DNA of 64,000 bases from contig CM041547.1 in NCBI GenBank assembly GCA_023238725.1, positions 16,755,644 to 16,819,643 of the forward strand. The letters run 5' to 3'. Below the pieces are notes generated by a model. The model was not told where the DNA came from. It saw only the letters and a program-made list of their open reading frames with translations, and searched no databases. Source of the DNA: Scortum barcoo. Taxonomy: Eukaryota > Chordata > Actinopteri > Centrarchiformes > Terapontidae. The position numbers and the translations under genes were made by a program. Positions 1-11,575 of the stretch are shown here, in pieces (position 1 is the first letter of the stretch; each line of letters opens with the position of its first letter).

Positions 1-672
1 ACTGGGATCTCTGATGCTGTTTCAGCTCTGGCCCCTTACAAGCAGCACATTATAATAAAAACGAAAGCAAATAATCGCAGCCACAGGACAATACGTGCGT
101 TTTAGGGCACTTAAAGAGGCTAAACAAAGAAAATTGGCTGACCCGGCGACAAATAAAAGGTGGAGAGAAGCTTTCTCCTGGTTTCTTAAGAAATGCACAG
201 TATAATAAGCAGCTCCCTCACAGTATGGTAGCTGCCCTGTAGATTACTGCATTTACCTCAGCCTCGGGAGACGACAGGCTAATACAGTGTTTTTTTTTAA
301 TCCAGTCAGTCAACACGCAGCATTCATCAAGAGTGAGGTGACCCTGGGAAGCAGACAGGGCCACACACACAAACACACACACACTTTGTCAGTTTTTCTA
401 CAGTGACTGGCCTCCAGTAAATTGCCACGACTGAGACACACTGAATCCAGTGAGAGTGCTTTGTATAACTTTTCTCCTCTCTGTGTTTAACAGAGTTCCC
501 CCATCAGAGCAGAAGGCAGAGTGTGCATAAAGAAGTGCACACCAGCTGAAAAAACAGGAGGGTGGAGAGGCGGCACACACACACACACACACACACGCAG
601 TCTGGACTATCCCTGGACACCAAACACACACACACACACACACACACAGTCTGGACTATCCCTGGACACACA

Positions 673-722
<50 letters not shown>

Positions 723-789
723 CTGGACTATCAAACACACACACACACACAGTATCCCTGACACAAACTGGACACACACACGACACAAA

Positions 790-820
<31 letters not shown>

Positions 821-926
821 CACACACACACACAGTCTGGACTATCCCTGGACACAAAACACACACACACACACACACACAGGACACAAAACACACACAC
901 ACACAGTCTGGACTATCCCTGGACAC

Positions 927-962
<36 letters not shown>

Positions 963-1089
963 CTGGACTATCCCTGGACACAAAACACACACACACACAC
1001 ACAGTCTGGACTATCCCTGGACACAAAACACACACACACACACAGTCTGACATCCCTGGACTACCACACACACAGTCCCTGGACACCCT

Positions 1090-1124
<35 letters not shown>

Positions 1125-1143
1125 CTGGACTATCCCTGGACAC

Positions 1144-1187
<44 letters not shown>

Positions 1188-1331
1188 CTGGACTATCCCT
1201 GGACACCAAACACACACACACACACACACACACAGTCTGGACTATCCCTGGACACAAAACACACACACACACACAGTCTGGACTATCCCTGGACACAAAA
1301 CACACACACACACACACACACCTCACCATAC
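1..1331 (-). other. sec14l1: sec14l1 intron 2 (5' part)
   Basis: This stretch follows the donor at 1331 of the first coding exon of sec14l1, read on the minus strand, so it is intron. Positions 1-365 are unremarkable AT-rich DNA with no exon I can support. Positions about 366-1322 are the CA/TG block described separately. The next sec14l1 coding exon is outside the window. Confidence 0.75.
562..1322. repeat. Compound (CA)n microsatellite with interspersed 21-bp minisatellite unit
   Basis: Long CA runs are interrupted about every 40-80 bases by the unit GTCTGGACTATCCCTGGACAC. I count eleven good copies starting near 600, 649, 720, 836, 906, 960, 1003, 1122, 1185, 1232 and 1276, plus a degenerate one near 1045. 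Spacers are pure CA of varying length, often starting with AAA. The block runs right up to the first coding exon of sec14l1. Open reading frames of Thr-His or Cys-Val repeats across it are artefacts of the dinucleotide repeat. Confidence 0.95.
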
Positions 1332-1394
1332 CGCCATTATCAGCTCAAACGGGTGCTTGTAGACTCGGACGGGGGACTGGTACTCCTGCACCAT
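1332..1394 (-). CDS. sec14l1: SEC14-like protein 1, first coding exon (partial gene)
   Basis: The minus strand reads MVQEYQSPVRVYKHPFELIMA, which closely matches the N-terminus of vertebrate SEC14L1 as I recall it (human MVQKYQSPVRVYKYPFELIMA). This is the start of the PRELI/MSF1 domain; the CRAL-TRIO and GOLD domains are encoded further downstream and are outside the window. The start codon sits in a strong Kozak context (CAGCCATGG). I end the exon after GCG, at the donor GTATGG, because this keeps the conserved residues and phase. A second GT (GTGAGG) lies five bases on. The family is cytosolic and binds lipids; SEC14L1 is reported to affect choline/acetylcholine transporters and RIG-I signalling (known from the family, not seen here). 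It lies in tandem, downstream of mgat5b. Confidence 0.88.
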
Positions 1395-1449
1395 GGCTGA
1401 AGCTGCTCCACGGCTCGACCTCTTCTTACATAAGCAGCAAGACACCGAC
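1395..1449 (-). other. sec14l1: sec14l1 5' UTR part of exon 2
   Basis: The exon begins after a good acceptor on the minus strand: a T-rich tract over about 1453-1476, then TCAG, with the first exon base at 1449. This gives 55 nt of 5' UTR before the ATG at 1394. It contains an upstream ATG at 1431 followed at once by TAA (1426-1428), a start-stop element 31 nt before the main start codon. Confidence 0.75.
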
Positions 1450-1763
1450 CTGACACAGCAGAAAAAAAGAAAGGTACAATAAAAGCATAATGACAGCAGT
1501 TTGCACCGGGTCATTACACTCAGTCTGCGCTCGCCGTAAAATAAATAAAAAAGTTCAAATCATCTGAGTGGGAGGTCAATGCGAGGACAAACAGACAAAT
1601 AAGTCCTGTTTAAAGAGAGTTTAAGTGCATGTTCGGGGTTAAGTCGAGCTTAAAGAGCCGCACGAGTTGACATTGTTACGTAAAGCACAAGAAGCACTGA
1701 GGAGAAGTTTGTTACAGTGTTTAAAGTGTTTAAAGTGTTTAAATGGAGCCGGGCTGGACTTAC
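1450..1763 (-). other. sec14l1: sec14l1 intron 1
   Basis: A short intron between the non-coding exon 1 donor (GTAAGTCC at 1763) and the exon 2 acceptor at 1450-1451. It contains three tandem copies of a TGTTTAAAG-like motif near 1716-1743. No coding potential is seen. Confidence 0.65.
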
Positions 1764-1865
1764 AGCGGCGTGTTGACTTTCTCGGATTCACTCCAGGATG
1801 TGTGGCCGTGCCGGGCTGTTGTCCATACTGTCAGGGGCTGAAAGTCTACTTTCCAGCATTGTGAG
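1764..1865 (-). other. sec14l1: sec14l1 non-coding exon 1 (upstream end uncertain)
   Basis: The minus strand has a near-perfect donor (CGCCGCT then GTAAGTCC) at 1764/1763. It follows a GC-rich stretch immediately behind promoter-like sequence. The transcription start is a guess, so the upper coordinate is approximate. If transcription starts above 1859, the exon carries an ATG at 1859 opening a 23-codon upstream ORF that stops at 1788-1790 (TGA). Confidence 0.6.
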
Positions 1866-1960
1866 CTCCGAAATGAAAGACTGCAGCCGTGTCCGTCCGT
1901 CCGTCCGCAGCACAGACTGTTAACTCCGCCCACTTCAGACAAACAGGAAGTCAGATGGAC
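1866..1960 (-). promoter_or_regulatory. sec14l1: Putative sec14l1 core promoter, GC-rich and TATA-less
   Basis: Just upstream of exon 1 lie a CpG-bearing (GTCC)4 tract at 1891-1907, a GC box (CCGCCC on plus) at 1926-1931 and an ETS-type site (CAGGAAGT) at 1944-1951. No TATA box is seen. The mix of GC box and ETS site is typical of widely expressed genes; the assignment is inferred from position and motifs only. Confidence 0.5.
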
Positions 1961-4900
1961 ACAGGCTTTTTTTTTTTTTTTTTTTGAGAGAGAGAGATTT
2001 TTGAGAGTTTTATTGTGAAAGGCACACACACGCTTCTGTTTTTCTTTAGAAAAATGTGTTCTTTTAACACCTCCTCTGAGATGATGACTCTCTTTTATAA
2101 AAGTTTTATTGTGTTTTTCTGTATTATCGCTTGGTACAGGAACTTCACTTTGGCCAACAAACACAGCCACTCATTAAAGTGGCTGGTAAGATCTCAGGGA
2201 GGATGAAGTCCAACTTACAGAAATTTATAAGGATTTGTTTAAGGCAGTTACTTCCCTCTGGAGTGCCAAGATCATTCCCTTCAGACAGAGCTGAAACTGA
2301 AACCATCAGGTCAACATTTTAACAACCAAGAGATAAAAGGTTTCTTTTGTGCCCACTTCTACTTACATGTGAAATGATTCATTTAAAATTGTTGTTGTAT
2401 ATTGCACTCTGCTGAGTGACCTCCTGTCATAAACAGTCTGCACACAATGTCCTGCTGTTGGCTGTCCAACAGTGTTTAGGTGTGTTTGTGTGTCTTGGCT
2501 GCAAACCAGTTACCCTGTAAGGGGCAATAAAGATACTTTCAGTTCTGGACCAAGTCTGTTCCAATTTTCATCAATATATTTTTATATTTTGTGCCTACAG
2601 AGAATACAATATAGCTACATTAGCATTATTAAAATGTGTTTAATAGCAGAATAACTCACACTGATGACATAATCATAAAACATTGTTTTGAGTAAAATCA
2701 TTGTATAAAATATTTTATTATTGTTTATTATATATAGGAAGGTTTAAGACACTCTTCATTTCCAGTATTACTAAAGGTTTAATGTGATTTTAAACTAACA
2801 GCAGCAGCATATTATGGCTAAACAGAAAAATGTTGCTGAAGAAGACTCAAAATAAGAATGAGGTGAGTAATATGGTCATCCGGTTTTGTAGGAGGGCTTT
2901 TTACATGCCCGTGCCTCTGTGCTCTGAGGCTCGCTGTCTCATCATCTGTCCGCAGAGTCAGTGTCTTTACAAGAGCTATCTGAGATGGAAATTAAGATTT
3001 TAATTGCTAATGACATCAGTGAGACCTTGGGTGTTTGGAGTGCATTAACAACAAATTGGTAACAAACTGTGGCCTCAAGGAATTTATGTTGCACTTATCA
3101 GAGCTGAATTCATTTTGAATGAACACTGTCAACCCAGCTGCTCAGCTGCGCGTATCACATTTGACATTGATTTTTCATGAAATAGTCTCTCAAAATCCCA
3201 TTCAATTTTTGTCTGTTTCTCAAATTATGCCTTCCTAATTCTCCGTAGAAGTGTGTGGTTTGTCACGTTGTCACCGTTCAGATTTTAAGGAGCCATCCTA
3301 TAGACATGCTGTTTCATAGTTATCTTGCAGCTCTCTCATTTACAGTTATGTTTACACTGATTGCCAGCACTGCGGTAGCAGCTTTAACATTTTATCCAGG
3401 AACAGTATTTTGAAGAGGTATTCACTGTCTCTTTACTGCCTCACATTAGCAGCAGCAGCATGCAGCTGGTCCCACATTGAGACTCCTGAAGCAGTATCTG
3501 GAGGGGGGTATTCAAAGCTTCTGGATCTGGCAGCCTACAAAAGGTACTGCAGTCCAGCAGGGGACATCCTGAGAGGGGGAAGTGGAGTTCAGATAAGCTC
3601 TTTTTCCTAATCAGCCTTGGGCACAAAGAAAAATGTTGCCCTGAAAAACATTGCTGTTAGCAACTATTTCCACATAGTTGGTTTGGATACAAAACTGTGC
3701 CACCTAAGTGCAGCTGCACAATCATTCTAGTCTTTTTCATAAAATACTACAAAAGATGTGAGATTGGGTTAAAGTATAGTTAGAAAAAAAGACTGCATTT
3801 GTAAAATTAAGATAGACAGTGTATCAAGATAGATCCTTTCCTGCAGGACTTTCTCAAAATATCTTCTTCTTTTCCTGAGTGGGTGATGTTGGTTGTTTTT
3901 ACCGGGAGTATAAAAGTTGAGGTGTCATTTCCATTTGTTACTCTAATTATGATCACTGTCCATAAAAAGCAACCATGGCTCTATTATGACAACACTGAGA
4001 ACTTTGAATTTCACATTGTGCCATGTCCCGCTGCCCAGTCAAAAGATATCACAAACACAATGACTCATCTGTTCCGTCTAATTAAAATAATCACCTGCAT
4101 TCATAGCTGTTAGTGATAATTGTAGTCTGGCAAAGGAAAATGTGAACGTTGAAGTTTACTGGTCGTCTTCTTTCAGCTCGGCTCATCACCTCTCTGAGCT
4201 CGTCATCCTTTTTAGAATCCTCTTAGCTCTCCTGTCTAATTAACTCTAATAATGACTGAAGCATATTGGATGTATTTCTCTCCTGAATGCTGCCCAGACT
4301 TCACAATGACTCCATGCACCTCAGGCACCACTCAGCCAAAACCTCTGGCAATAAATCTCATGGAGATTATGCAGCCATACAGCTTTTCATTCATGGTGAT
4401 CTGGAGCATAAATAAACCTCTTTTCATCAGAGGTTCAGCTGCAGTAATAAAAGAATAATGTGCACAGAAAGAGGGATCTGTTAAATAAAACTGTACATAA
4501 CCAGCATTACAAGCAATGGCTCATAAGTAAAAGGAATATATGACCTCCAGTTAGAGATCATTATACAGCAGATATCCCCAAATATTAGCCAAAAATCAAT
4601 AAATACTGTTATTGTTTGTTTATACTTTGAATGTAACTTTGACTCCTCTGGAATTATTGAGTAAAATGCGAGGTGGTAACACAGATGTGTCACTGCTTGT
4701 GGCTATTTGATGATTACGGTTTCATTTGGCACGTGAAACTTTGCTGGTTTTCTCCTCTGTTTCTCTGGGGGAATGCACCTCAGGTAGAAATCAATTTGAA
4801 TTAAAATAGAGTCCAACTCAGAATGAAAAATATAGACTGGTCTTTGAGAGATCTGATTGGATTTTCAGACCAACAGAAAATTTATTCAAAAAGTCTAGTA

Positions 4901-7900
4901 GTGTGAATTAGATAATTTAAAATTCAATTAAAGTACCCTCTGACCCATTCCTGCACAACTTTCAATTCCCAGAAAAAAATCACCAATGAAGCATGTTCAT
5001 GTGTGTCTGTGTGTGTGTTTATTTACAGAAAAATACTGAAAGTATTTAATGACTTGTTCTCCTGCAGTTGACATGCAAAGCTCAATTAATTAACTTAACT
5101 CAACTCAAGTAACACAAACAGAAACTGTGATTTAATCTGAAAAATATCTTCTTGTATTTGTGTGAAGGAGTCAGTAAACAGCCAAATACATTACAGAGTG
5201 TTGTGATGCAGATGTTTAGTAAATGTACAATAACCAGTGAGCCTTCCCATAAAATTATTTTTTTACTGGATTGGGTTGAATTTGTCGTGAACATCCAAGA
5301 AACTCAGAGGAACATCTATTCGTTGTAAATAGATTTTTTTTCTTACCCAAGAAAGAGTCTTTTCCACTGTGTTCACTGTCTTGCAACTACATTTCTGCTA
5401 TGTTGACGTCAAGGTTTTCTGTCTCTGTTAAGTAGTAGTAGTTAAGTAAAAGTAATGGATAAACTTTTGAAATATTTAACTAAGTGGAAACAGTTGGCTA
5501 AAAGCAAATAATGGTTGAAATAGTGCATTAGATTAACAGTTCAAATAGTTAGCTAAAGGTAATGGATTTTTGAAGTTGAAATGAATGGTTGAAGAGTCCA
5601 GCTTTCTGCTACTTTAAATGGAAGTTTTTATAGTAGTGGTATTAGCTTCACCAAGGCACTGCTGAAATTTCAGTATAATTAGAATAACATTAAAATGACT
5701 GTAACAATTGTAGTTCACTTTATATTCTATTTATAAGAACAAATAGAGCATGATAACAGGTGGGTAAGGGACTTTTAGCGTTTTGGGGGTATGCAGGATA
5801 TATTATTATTCTGTTTAGGAGGTAATCTGTCGGCTAGTAGCAAAAGCTTGAGATGTGTTAAAAACAGGTGAGGTTACAATGAGGTGACCAAGCTTTCAGT
5901 GAGGTTCAACGGATGCAGCATAATGAGCATACATTTCTTTGTTTTCCACTTACATCAGATTATTTATTGTGTTATTATTAGAATATGTACTCATAAAAAA
6001 AGATTAACAAAAAAAAAAAAAAGAATTGGGCCTAATCCTCCATGCAAACATCTACAAAGAGAGAAAAACATACATCTCCCAAATGAAAACTCTTTCAGCT
6101 GTGCTAATGAACAGTTGATCTGAAGATTTGCCAGCTGGTCAGGTGAGACACCAACACACTTAGTGCGACTGCATAAAGGTCAAACTAAGAGGAGCAAGCC
6201 TGTGAGGTTTATTAGTAATTCAACTCCTGCCAGCTCCTGAGAGACAGTGTTTTTTATCTGAGTGAGACAGTTGCAGGTGAGATAGGATGACATTGTCAGC
6301 ATCGTCAGGCCAAGTAAACACCATTAAAATGGTGCTAATCTGTCAGATTGGCTTCTCTCACAAAGAGGGGTGTTGTTCATTAACTGTCCACTTGAGGTCC
6401 TCAGTCCATTGCCAATGACTCGACATAGGCTGTAATGTTTTAAATGTGAAAATAACATTGCTTTTTCAACATAAAGGGGCTGAAACAAGTAAATGGCATT
6501 ATGTACATTGGTCAAAACACATGAATATCACACCAGGATTCTCCTCATACCTTTTTCAGCGATGAGGACAACTTACCTCCCTTGGGGTGCAAATCAGCGC
6601 TCGAGGGCTGGGATCAAGCTGACACACCAAACTAAAACATAAATTCTTGGACTTCCTCCGTAGGCACCGGCTGCAGCCCACCTCACTGTCCAATGTGAGA
6701 TTGACATTAAAATTCAGAGCACCGTCCAGAATGTCTCTGAAGTGCCATGTAGTGTAAGAAATTGTGTTTTTAAAAAGGTCCAATTATTATTCAGGATCCC
6801 AGCTGGTGTAAAAACCTGTCATAGACTGAAGGTCAAAACAAACCACTTAAAAAATAGTTGCGTGTATGCCGAATGTTTCAGTGTCTTGGCTGACAGATTT
6901 TTAATTGCATAGTTCAAAATGCAAAATCTCCCTGTTTGTTGTATATTCTGTATGAGCTGCTTGAACCACTGGGGATTGTTGTTATTGGGTATCTTATGGG
7001 ACGATATCATGTAACTATTCAATTCAACTGGTGTAATATAAATGCACTGGTGGAGATTTTCTACTTGTGTCTTTTAACAGCAAAATGATTTCCTCCCCTG
7101 GCCTCCTCCGCCCACACACACACTAACCCTGTGTGTGAGCACCATGCTTCCTGCTCGGCACACTCATGAATCTAATCTTTAAGCATGCTGGTGAGGAAAA
7201 CAGAGCAAGAAGGGAAGAGCAAACCAACATGAGGACAATTCTTGGGCTTGGCCCATAAAAATAGATCACTGTGATCACTGTTATTCTTGTTAAAACCAGA
7301 TAAATGTGCTGATATTTTGCTCATATAGAATACCCTAGTACTGTGTATACTTTTATACAGGATGCACAGGAGGAACAGCAAAAAGAGGTTCATATATTCT
7401 TTCTTCAGATAATTTTCACATCTATGTTTGAAAAGAAGGGTTTAACTTACTTAAGACATCAAAGGTAATATGATGATGTGTTCTGTCAGGGGCTATATAC
7501 CCGTCTTGCAGAAAGTGACATGACTGCCACCTCTTGTTGTCACCTTAAAGCTTTTTTCAGCACGGTGTCAGACGTCCAGCCCTCCACGCGGCCACACTTT
7601 CTAATAACCGTGCAGTGCACATACGACAAGGGTAATGAAATACATCCCCTTTAAAACCCAACATCAAACTGTACGAGCTTCTAGTACACCCCCGAGGATC
7701 AAATTTAAAACAGAGAGGAAAAATTAGGTGTGATTTATGAAATCCCATGCCTCTCATCAAAGAAGAGAGAGAGATTCTCGTAGCGCACATTCATTCAAAG
7801 AAACATCAAGCAGAGCGGGAAGACTCAAATTTAGCCCTCTGAAATCACTGGAAGACAGGGAAATCACGTTATTGCCTGCAAGCAGGGTAGAATAATTACA

Positions 7901-8860
7901 TCTGAGAGCAATACACTCCAACATTGGATTAAAGAGGATATGGAGAACAGGGAGCAGACACAGCAGACAGTGAAACAAGAGGTGGAAGGGAACCAGCTAT
8001 CCTGTACATGCAACACTGTCCTAAAAAAAAAAACAAATGCCACATCCATGCTTCTTCCAGCTAAACAGGCATATTAGCCCTGGAAACATACTTCATCCCA
8101 GCACCTGTGACATTTTTGCAGAAAGGCTGCAGACTTCAGACCATGCCAAAACTGCACTGAGGTAAGAAAAATACACCCCAGTGTGTCCACATAACACTAT
8201 GCTATAATAGGCACATGACTAGTAGAGCAATGTTAATAGGCTGGGTGCAGGTGTTGGCTCCAATCATAGAGGTGGTGTGCAGACAGCTGTGGTTGCCAAA
8301 AAACATTCAGTATCGAAAAAGCTGGCAGCTGCAGACAGTTCTTATTCAGGTGTAATGATGAGCTCAGAATTACTAATTAGTAAATCTATAATGTGTTGGT
8401 CTTCTGATATCAAGATAGATTGCAGCGCTCTGGACTCAGAGGCACAACATGACAAATGGCTCGTCCCTCAATTCTGCTCAGAATCAATCATTATGATGCA
8501 TGCTTCCAGTGCCCTTTCAAATTCAAATGAGGAAGACGGCGGAGCGTGCAGAGTCCGGGCAGCTGTGGAAAGAAGAATCCATTCAGAGAGATTTAAAGGA
8601 GGGATCATCATCTCGTATCAGTCATCTTGTCTCGGCTCCGTCGTCACATCCCAATTCAGGGCCGCCATTATTCAGCGTCCGTCAGTTGTTTAATGGAGAT
8701 CTTCAGCTTGTTAAAAAGGGGAATTACAATGTTCGAATGTGCCAGGTGTTCATGTTCAGGCAGTCTGGTTCCCTGTTAACAGCCTGGATACTTTAGTAAT
8801 CATGTGACATTACAGCTAAGTCTGTATGAATATAATTACCAGTAACCAGGAACAAAATTA
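1961..8860. other. Intergenic region between sec14l1 and mgat5b, part 1
   Basis: No gene can be supported. A poly-T tract with a GA-rich flank (about 1966-1999) follows the sec14l1 promoter. The rest is AT-rich single-copy-looking DNA with a poly-A run near 6010-6021. All open frames are under 140 codons and show no recognisable protein. Confidence 0.6.
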
Positions 8861-8864
8861 TAAC

Positions 8865-9365
8865 TTGACTTTTCTGAAAGTATGCTCATTTGCTGTCTGA
8901 CTCTGCAAAGAGTCAGATGAGAAAATCGATACCATAGTCTTTTCTGCACATCAGCTGAGCATAAAGACTGCAAACAGGGGGGAACATCTAGCCTGGCTCA
9001 GTTCAAAGGCATCAAAATCCACCTACCAACATCTCCAAAGCTCCCATTTTATATCTTGTTTGCTTAATCCATACAAAAAAACCCCAACAAACAGCAAGTT
9101 GTGGTTTTACATGGGATTATGTCACAGACTATTTCTTGGCTTGTTGTGACTTTGAAGTTGCCAGGCAACCAGCAGAGACTCCAAGAAGTCACTGCCCCCT
9201 GTCAAGAAATAATCCACCACATAAACCTTAACTTGTCATTTCTACAGTCTGATTTTCTGAGACTGTATAGCTTCATATCTGCAGTACAGATGTGGGAGTG
9301 GTATAGCTCCTCTCATCTGACTTTCTCCAAAGAAAGTGAATAAACGCATTTCCCAAATGTCAAAC
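8865..9365. repeat. Teleost dispersed repeat, copy 1
   Basis: A roughly 500-bp degenerate copy of an interspersed element I recognise from many percomorph genomes. Diagnostic blocks are AGTCAGATGAGAAAATCGATACC near 8910, CATAAAGACTGCAAACAGGGG, ATCTAGCCTGGCT near 8990, GTTGTGGTTTTACATGGG near 9100, and TTGCCAGGCAACCAGC near 9160. The same blocks recur at 27335-28085 and in part at 13488-13570. The family name is not known to me; it has no coding capacity and is probably non-autonomous. Confidence 0.65.
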
Positions 9366-11344
9366 TGTGCCTTTATGATTAAATGACTCCTAGTTCATCA
9401 GTTCATCAGATGGAAAGAGTTACTCTAAGTGACCGCAAAGATTGTTTCTGAATAGAAGAAATTGTATGTATTTTGAAATCTGGTTTCTTGTATAACTGAA
9501 CATATGCATATTTATATTAAACTGACTGAGGCTGAATTAATTTATATGAACTTGTAGTCATGATTTAAAGTGTTGCTGTCTTGCATGGTCTGTAACTGAT
9601 GCTGATTCCGCTTCCTGACACACACCTCGGGGTAGAAGTGTGTTTTATTCACACTGTGGCAGCCGGAAGGCATTTCCTCTGCCACGGCTGCCACTAGCTG
9701 GTTAACAGCCTCATTCTCTTTTCATACTCTGGCATTCTCAATAAAGATATCACCATGCAGGATACTGCATAAGACATCCACATATATACTGTATCAACAT
9801 TTATTCTCCTGTATGAACAGACAGCAGAGTGTGTGGGAGAAAATACGACGCAGTATTCTGCCCTCAGCTGCTGACTTTCTCTGCGTGCATCAAGCCTCCC
9901 AGGTGATCTTAGAAAGAGAAAATCTCAGGTGTGCAGATTTTTTGCTTTACTGTGGGGCCATACTATGCTGCCAGGTGTAACTTGGTGCCGAATGATAGTG
10001 ATGACATGTAATTAGTAAGCTTTTCAACAGCTGTGTCCGTCAGTGCATGGGGGGGCCTTAACCAGCTCCGATGAGATCAATTAAGGCCAGTCAAAGTGGG
10101 AGATTATAGCAGGGTGATGTGACAGTAACACGCCACTCTGATTCATTTGCTCACCCCGATGCCATCCGAGCACCGAGCTCTGGTAGCAGAGGCTGTCACA
10201 CAAAACACACACACGCGCACAGACACACCTCTGCATCATTTTGGCGTCGCACTGTGTTGCGTGAGGAATAATTATCGTGCCATTATGAAGATCTAGCAGC
10301 TCAGGAAACAGTTCTCTGTAATTACATTGTCAGCTTGCATGAAATGACTTGCTTGTGCGTATGACTTAAGTGATTGGAATAAGTAACTCCAGCTACTCTG
10401 ATTAGATTTCTCAAAATAGCTGATACGCCATGCAGATCATTTCAGCAACTCAGAGACAACCAGCAAGACAGTTATTTATCTCTTAAAGAAATAAGTGGGG
10501 CATACAGAAAATAAAGTAACTGTCTGGAGAAGCTATGAGGGAGACCCAAAGTTTCCTGTGAGCATTCTCGTCTCATTTGGAGGGATCAAAGAAAATCCAA
10601 CAGAGGTCATCATGGGAGTCACACAAGGACACAGTCTAACAAACACAACACTTTCCATTAGACTACCCTTAACTGAGTCATGGATTAATCCATAACAAAC
10701 AAACAGGAAATCGGGGGAATGGATTAGCCAAGCGTTGATTCATTTATCAAACTGCGTCTTTTGCCTGCTAACAGTGAGCCGAGGTACTCATCTGAAGTGT
10801 TTCAGGCAGAAAGAACATCTTTAATCATGGGTAAACATCTTAATGATTTACCACACAGGATGTCGGTCTTGGCAAAAGGCCATCTGCTGCTTAAGGGACA
10901 TCATCTGTGGTGGGGGGCCTTCGCAAAAGGAAGCCGGGCGAAGCTGTTGGAGAAACATCACCACAAATCAACGCAGAGATATCCAGGTCTACGCAGGAAA
11001 AGCCACGGGAAGATATCACACTGTGTGTATAGATTTACATTCATTATGGTTGTTGAATAAGAGCTTAAGCTGTACTTGTATTTTTGCAACTACAAAATCA
11101 GGCTGAAAAAAATGTCAAAACATGTATTTTTTAAAACAGTATGCTTGATTTTAAGAGAAAAAGTTTGAAGTGTGGGGAAGAAATGATAAAGCTGGCAACA
11201 TAAGTTTGACTGCAGCTGTCAGAATACAAAATATTCTCCAGTCCAGAGCAGGCATGGATGGATTACTCAACAGGTATTATGGGCAAAGATCCAGGGGCTC
11301 ATGGAGTCAGGGGCACCTGGGCCACTCAGCTATTGTCAACATGT

Positions 11345-11575
11345 CTTGTTGGAAAGTAAATCAAAATTACAGCAAAGAGACTCAAAAAGCAGAAAGACAT
11401 GCAAAACAACTACAAAATTATGTCTCAAAATGTCCATGAAGAGGTAAAACAACCACTAAGAGATGCAAAATTACAACGAAGAGGCACACGATAACTGAAA
11501 TAAACTCAACACACCAAAAGCTGATGCAAAACAACCACAAAGACATGAAAAACAACCACAAATACATAGAAAGGG
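11345..11575. repeat. Degenerate short tandem repeat, unit like ATGCAAAACAACCACAAAGAG
   Basis: Several diverged copies of an approximately 20-base A/C-rich unit occur in a row (AGACATGCAAAACAACTAC, GAGATGCAAAATTACAACG, GATGCAAAACAACCACAAAG, GACATGAAAAACAACCAC). Similar A/C-rich minisatellites are common in fish DNA. Confidence 0.6.

Noticed and set aside
562..1322. CRISPR-like look: repeated 21-mer with spacers
   Set aside because: The spacers are CA dinucleotides of variable length and the genome is a vertebrate; this is a minisatellite.
521..1453. A 310-codon plus-strand frame of Thr-His repeats
   Set aside because: It is the translation of the CA microsatellite and minisatellite, and it overlaps the real sec14l1 exon on the other strand.
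8277..8693. A 138-codon plus-strand frame in the intergenic region
   Set aside because: No recognisable domain, low-quality composition, no splice partners.
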